From assembly GCA_015501605.1 (NCBI GenBank), contig JADNRZ010000007.1, forward strand, positions 868,001-932,000: a stretch of 64,000 nt of DNA. The letters run 5' to 3'. Origin of the DNA: Panaeolus papilionaceus (taxonomy: Eukaryota > Basidiomycota > Agaricomycetes > Agaricales). Below, piece after piece: positions 60,216-64,000 of this stretch. A program made the translations under genes and the position numbers. The notes beneath the pieces were generated by a model that was not told the DNA's origin, did not search any database, and worked only from the letters and a program-made list of their open reading frames with translations. Positions within the stretch are counted from its first letter, which is position 1. Each line of letters opens with the position of its first letter.

Positions 60216-62289
60216 TCACGACAAAAGAATACGGTCAAAATATTTGTTTACCCACTCGATATTCTCGACAATTGCTCCAACGACTCCATCGGGTCGAACG
60301 ATAATGAACCTCGCCCTGTCCCCAGCCTTGGAGTATGCTTCACATAAGTGTCCATTCGTATCTGTGTAAACATCACATAGCTTCGAATCGATCTTGAGTT
60401 CCGCTTCTGCGGGTAGAACCAGGACCGCCCTGATGGCCTCTGGCCTGTACCTCCTAATACCCTCAACAGCACTCTGAGCATCTTCAAGAGACTCGGAGAG
60501 AATCAACAACGTGTGCCTAGTTGGAGCGAAGAGTTTGAAAAGGCGAGTTGCCGCAGTCGTGTCTCCAGACATCTCTCGAAGCCCTGGCGCATCCGGAGCC
60601 CGATCCCCAGCCCGAAGGTATTCAGAACCTTCATAAGTACTCGACCAAGTATCATCTTCCTCCTTCCCCTTGATTACGGGCTTTCCCTCGTTCATCACAA
60701 TAGAACTCCATCGATAGTTGACCCCCAACTGATTGAGCCCGTTTCCACTTCTGTTCCAACCTGCCTCGTCGCTAGAAGATTGCTTCAGGTCAACCATCAA
60801 TTTGTTCGTGATATTTAGCATCTGAGCGACGACCGGCGAGCGTTCTTCGTCGTAGGTATCTAGCAAGCATTTCGGAGACCATCCTTTACAGACCATGGCG
60901 AGTTTCCATGCCAAATTATATCCATCTTGTACTCCCGTATTCATACCCTGACCACCAGCGGGACTGTGGACATGGGCGGCATCTGGTACGTACATGCCGT
61001 TAGTTCAGAATTAGCGCGGAAAATATCAAGTGAACGGTACCTACCACCAGCGACAAAAACATTCCCTTTGTTGAATACATTCACCATTCGAACGGTTGGC
61101 CTGATAGGTGAAGAAGTTGACCATGCAAAACATAGAAAAAGAAATATTCATCACCTACGTATATGGTGATGCGAAAACGACCTCCGTAATCCTAATATCC
61201 TCTCGGGTTCCGAAGGTGTGTTTGGCCAGAAAAGCACGCAGAAGATCATGATCTTGGCATAGTTCCTTGCCTTCCTTGAATTGCGTTCCTCCGAGTATGC
61301 AGTTGAATAAACCTGGTATCTCTGTCCCTCGCAACCCCACGCTGCCAGTGTAGTAGACCCTGTCAGCCTGAAGCAGAACGATACGCAATGCAGCGTCGAC
61401 TCACAACAAGCTCTCCTCCAGTTTACCCCACATGTGCCAGTGCTGTGCAAAGATGCAGCTCAGCATCATTTCTGAAAAAATATACTGATCGAGGTAATCA
61501 TGAACATACCTCGCACGAAAGGCCTTCAATCTTAACATCACCAATAGCCATCCCAATTTGAAGATTATCACCCAGGAATTGGAGACCGAGTTGCTTTCGA
61601 ACGGCGCCCCTAGCTCCATCGGCACCTATTACATATTCGTACGTTTCTTCCACTGTGGTAGAGCCATCCCTGTTGTCTCGCAAAACAACTTTGACTTGAT
61701 TATCAAGTTGTTCGAGGGAAACAAGTTCGATGCCATAGTCGACCTTATAGCCGTATTCGCTTAACTTGCGACGCATTACCCTATCTAACCCATCCTGACC
61801 CAGAGCAATAAAGTTGCGCTGCCAACTAGGTCGTCAGTAACACAGCACGATGGAGCGTCAGCTTTGACTCACATAGGGGTCAGTGGGCGTTGGGTCTTCT
61901 TTTGCAACGATAGTAAACTCTTTGTAGTCTTCCATATTCCCCGGTTGGCGATACGATCTCACAGGATGCATACGCACGCTCTTTTGCTGAACCTCTTCGA
62001 GAATTCCAAGGGCTTCAAAGAGCTCGAGAGTTCGCGGCTGGGTTGAAAAGTATCAACATGCTGTTCGAAGTAGCCCATCTGTCAGTCTTACGGAAATAGC
62101 GGCTCCTCGTTGTCCAATTCGAGGTTTGAGATCCTTCTCGATTATGCGGAAAGAAACGCCATTCTGTGCAAGCAACAAGGCAGCTGTGAGACCTGCAGGT
62201 CCACAGCCAGCCTGTTTCAAATTGTCAAACTAGATACAAGGCTGTTGAAGACCTTTGCGCACCACAAGGACCTTTGGTGGATTCGACAT
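60216..62289 (-). CDS. FAD-dependent aromatic monooxygenase (phenol-hydroxylase-like)
   Basis: Exons 62289-62263, 62211-62092, 62037-61873, 61818-61510, 61442-61405, 61341-61159, 61100-61045, 60982-60216; about 554 residues, phases agree. Class A flavoprotein hydroxylase: the FAD dinucleotide fold is VLVAGCGPAGLTAALLLAQNG near residues 7-27; the DG motif is YVIGADGARGAVRKQLG near 178; the GD motif [31 protein letters not shown] near 297 contacts FAD and NADPH. The C-terminal ~170 residues resemble the thioredoxin-like tail of phenol hydroxylases (RHTLLILSESLED, RARFIIVRPDGVVGAIVENI). It hydroxylates an aromatic substrate using NADPH and O2; substrate unknown. A damaged paralog lies directly upstream (62668-63892), so this is a small tandem family. 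No signal peptide; cytosolic or peroxisomal. Confidence 0.92.
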
Positions 62290-62667
62290 CTACAAGTTAC
62301 GCGATGAATGTCTTGCGAAGGGTGTCAGAAAGATTCGTGGGGGGTACGAAGCGACCACCTGCGGGTGTAGTGTAAGTATATACCGCGATCGTCTTTCCAA
62401 CTGCGAGATAAGCCCGAAACCATAGAACAGGTCTATGTCCTTCTAGAAACACTAGATGTCCCATAGGTAGAGAAGGATAAGTATAGTAGTAATACACACC
62501 GAGTTGAGTTCCTTGTCAAAAGCGTGAGAGTCGACGAAGCTGCTATAGAAGCCCTTATTGATATGACATTCCGAGTTTGTGTCTCTTGTGAGATGATCAT
62601 CATGAACTTAAAGGACTTTCCAGACATTCTACAATGTACAGACATGACCAACGCAGTTCAAGATTTT
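62290..62667. other. spacer between monooxygenase and its pseudogene
   Basis: About 380 bp; holds the promoter of the intact gene and the 3' end of the degenerate copy. No other gene seen. Confidence 0.5.
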
Positions 62668-63892
62668 TTATTTCAGTATTAATAGTAGCAATACTTCACG
62701 ATAAAAGAAACTATCGCAGTACTTGTCCAACGACTCGACATTCTCGATAGTTGCCCCAGTAAGTCCATCGGGTCGAACGACAACGAACTTGGCCTTGTTC
62801 CAGTTCCAATTGTGTGCTCGGCCAAAAAAGCGCGCAGAAGATCATGATCTTTGCATAACTCCTTGCCACCCCCGAATTGCGTCCCTCCCAGCAAGAAATT
62901 GAATAACCTTGGCACCTCGGTCCCTCGTAGACCCACGCTGTATGTCTCTGTGAGCCTATGCAGCATACTGGACAATACATTGCCGACTTGCAATAAATTG
63001 TCCTCCATTTTCCCCCACATGTGCCAGTACTAAACGAAGAGACGCCGCTGAGCATGCTCTGCGACGAGAAGGGTTAGGGGCCACAAAAATGCCTCACGCG
63101 GAAGTCCTTCGACTTTGATATCACCAATAGCCATCCCGATCTCAAGGTTATCCCCCAGAAATTGAAGACCGAGCTGCTTTCGAACCGCTCCCCCCGCTCC
63201 ATCTGCACCCATTACATACTCGTACGTATCTTCCACTCTTGTAGAATCGACCCTGCGACCTCCCTTGCTGACATGCAGAGTAACATTCACTCGATTATCG
63301 AGCTGTTCGAGGGAAACGAGTTCAGTCCCATATTCGACTCCGTAGCCGTATTCGCCCAGTTTGCGGCGCACTATCCTCTCTAGTCCATCCTGGCCCAGAC
63401 AAATGAAATCACGCTGCAAGGTTGTCAGTAACGCAGCATAAAGAAGCAGGCTACAGACATCGACTCACATAATAGTCAGCGGGCGTTGGATCTTCTTCTG
63501 GAAGCATGATAAACTCCTTGTAATCTTCCATATTACCTGGTTGGCGATAGGACCGCACAGGGCGGACACGCACGCCCTTGCGGTGAACCTCTTCAAGGAT
63601 TCCAAGGGCTTCAAAGGGTTCGGGGGATCGTGGCTGAGGTTGAAGATGTCAGTCAACACGTGGTCCGAGAAAGCCAATCTGCCAGCCTTACAAAATGCCG
63701 GCGCCTCTTTGTACAATCCCAGGTTTGGGTTCCTTCTCGATTATGCGCAAGGCGACGCGGTTCTGTGCAAGCGTCAAGGCAACTGAGAGGCCAACAGGGC
63801 CACAGCCAACCTGTTGCGATCTATCAAGAAGAATCTGAGGTGATTCATCGGGAATTGCTTACCACAAGGACTTGAAGAGGATGGGTCGACAT
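62668..63892 (-). pseudogene. truncated FAD monooxygenase copy with internal deletion
   Basis: Tandem paralog of the gene at 60216-62289, with the same exon order: 63892-63863, 63810 to about 63726, 63633-63469, 63413-63093, 63029-62992, 62937 onward. FAD-fold start (VLVVGCGPVGLSVALTLAQN) and DG motif (YVMGADGAGGAVRKQLG) are kept. Exon 2 ends one base short of its paralog (ATTTT|GTAAG against ATTTCC|GTAAG), which shifts phase. Donors of the introns at 63092 and 62991 read GC instead of GT. Near 62815 the text jumps from AEHTIGT directly to the last 30 residues (KFVVVRPDGLTGATIEN) in another frame: about 260 codons, with the GD motif, are gone. It can hardly make an active enzyme. It might still be transcribed. 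Confidence 0.85.
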
Positions 63893-64000
63893 TTAGTGGC
63901 GAATCCTTTGCAGAGCGGTGTAAGGCAAGGGTTTGAGAGGAAATAACCATCCCTGACTCCAATGCAGGTTTTATACTGATACTGTCCTTCCCACTGGAAT
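63893..64000. other. promoter flank of the pseudogene
   Basis: Upstream of the pseudogene start to the window end. A TATAAAA motif is present on the minus strand near 63970-63977, about 80 nt before the ATG. Confidence 0.45.

Noticed and set aside
60513..60818. 101-codon + strand frame opposite the monooxygenase
   Set aside because: Antisense shadow of a conserved exon.
1..64000. A new defence-like or biosynthetic gene cluster
   Set aside because: Neighbouring genes belong to unrelated housekeeping or expanded families on mixed strands. The monooxygenase, serine hydrolases and paraoxonase-like protein are too scattered and lack a core synthase or shared regulator to call a pathway.

Overview
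The window is nuclear DNA from a basidiomycete fungus, most likely a mushroom-forming agaricomycete. Genes are split by many short GT-AG introns (mostly 48-75 nt), with coding exons as small as 12-16 nt. Tyrosine tRNA genes carry a 13-nt intron after the anticodon loop purine. The gene set is typically basidiomycete: a WC-2-like PAS-GATA factor, a DUF6534 membrane protein, degenerate F-box/LRR proteins and a GPI-anchored Ser/Thr-rich wall protein. I saw no bacterial, viral, CRISPR or clear transposon signature. Exon joins were worked out by eye from splice consensus, phase and protein continuity. Unless marked uncertain, they agree in phase across the whole gene.

Layout. 0-8.3 kb: CS-domain tail-anchored protein (+), thiamine pyrophosphokinase (+), CCDC174-like protein (-), tRNA-Tyr (+), SDS22 (-). 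8.3-12.66 kb: a stretch with no gene I can support. 12.66-16.5 kb: a WC-2-type photoreceptor-partner factor (-) and an ankyrin protein (+) that diverge from a 113-bp shared promoter. 19.2-22.3 kb: PRMT5 (+). 22.8-23.8 kb: GPI-anchored wall protein (+). 24.3-24.7 kb: two identical tRNA-Tyr genes in inverted orientation. 25.2-27.8 kb: cation/Ca2+ exchanger (-). 28.2-30.4 kb: a DUF6534 membrane protein (-) in at least 14 small exons. 32.8-34.3 kb: paraoxonase-like protein (+). 35.0-36.4 kb: Bqt4-like APSES nuclear-envelope protein (-). 36.6-39.7 kb: 6-phosphofructokinase (-). 41.9-45.9 kb: F-box protein and an LRR/F-box-like protein (both -), the latter with an apparent 1-nt frameshift. 46.1-50.7 kb: two tandem secreted beta-lactamase-fold serine hydrolases (-). 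51.9-54.6 kb: SH3-PX-BAR sorting nexin (-). 56.9-59.3 kb: Q-rich coiled-coil protein and a four-helix membrane protein (both -). 60.2-63.9 kb: an FAD monooxygenase (-) and a decayed tandem copy of it.

Housekeeping genes (PFK, TPK, PRMT5, SDS22, CCDC174, SNX, tRNA) alternate with lineage-expanded families (serine hydrolases, F-box/LRR, monooxygenases) in which duplication and decay are visible. There is no operon-like functional cluster, and I found no convincing new multi-gene system. The most informative loci are the monooxygenase pseudogene, the inverted tRNA pair, the frameshifted LRR gene and the micro-exon DUF6534 gene.
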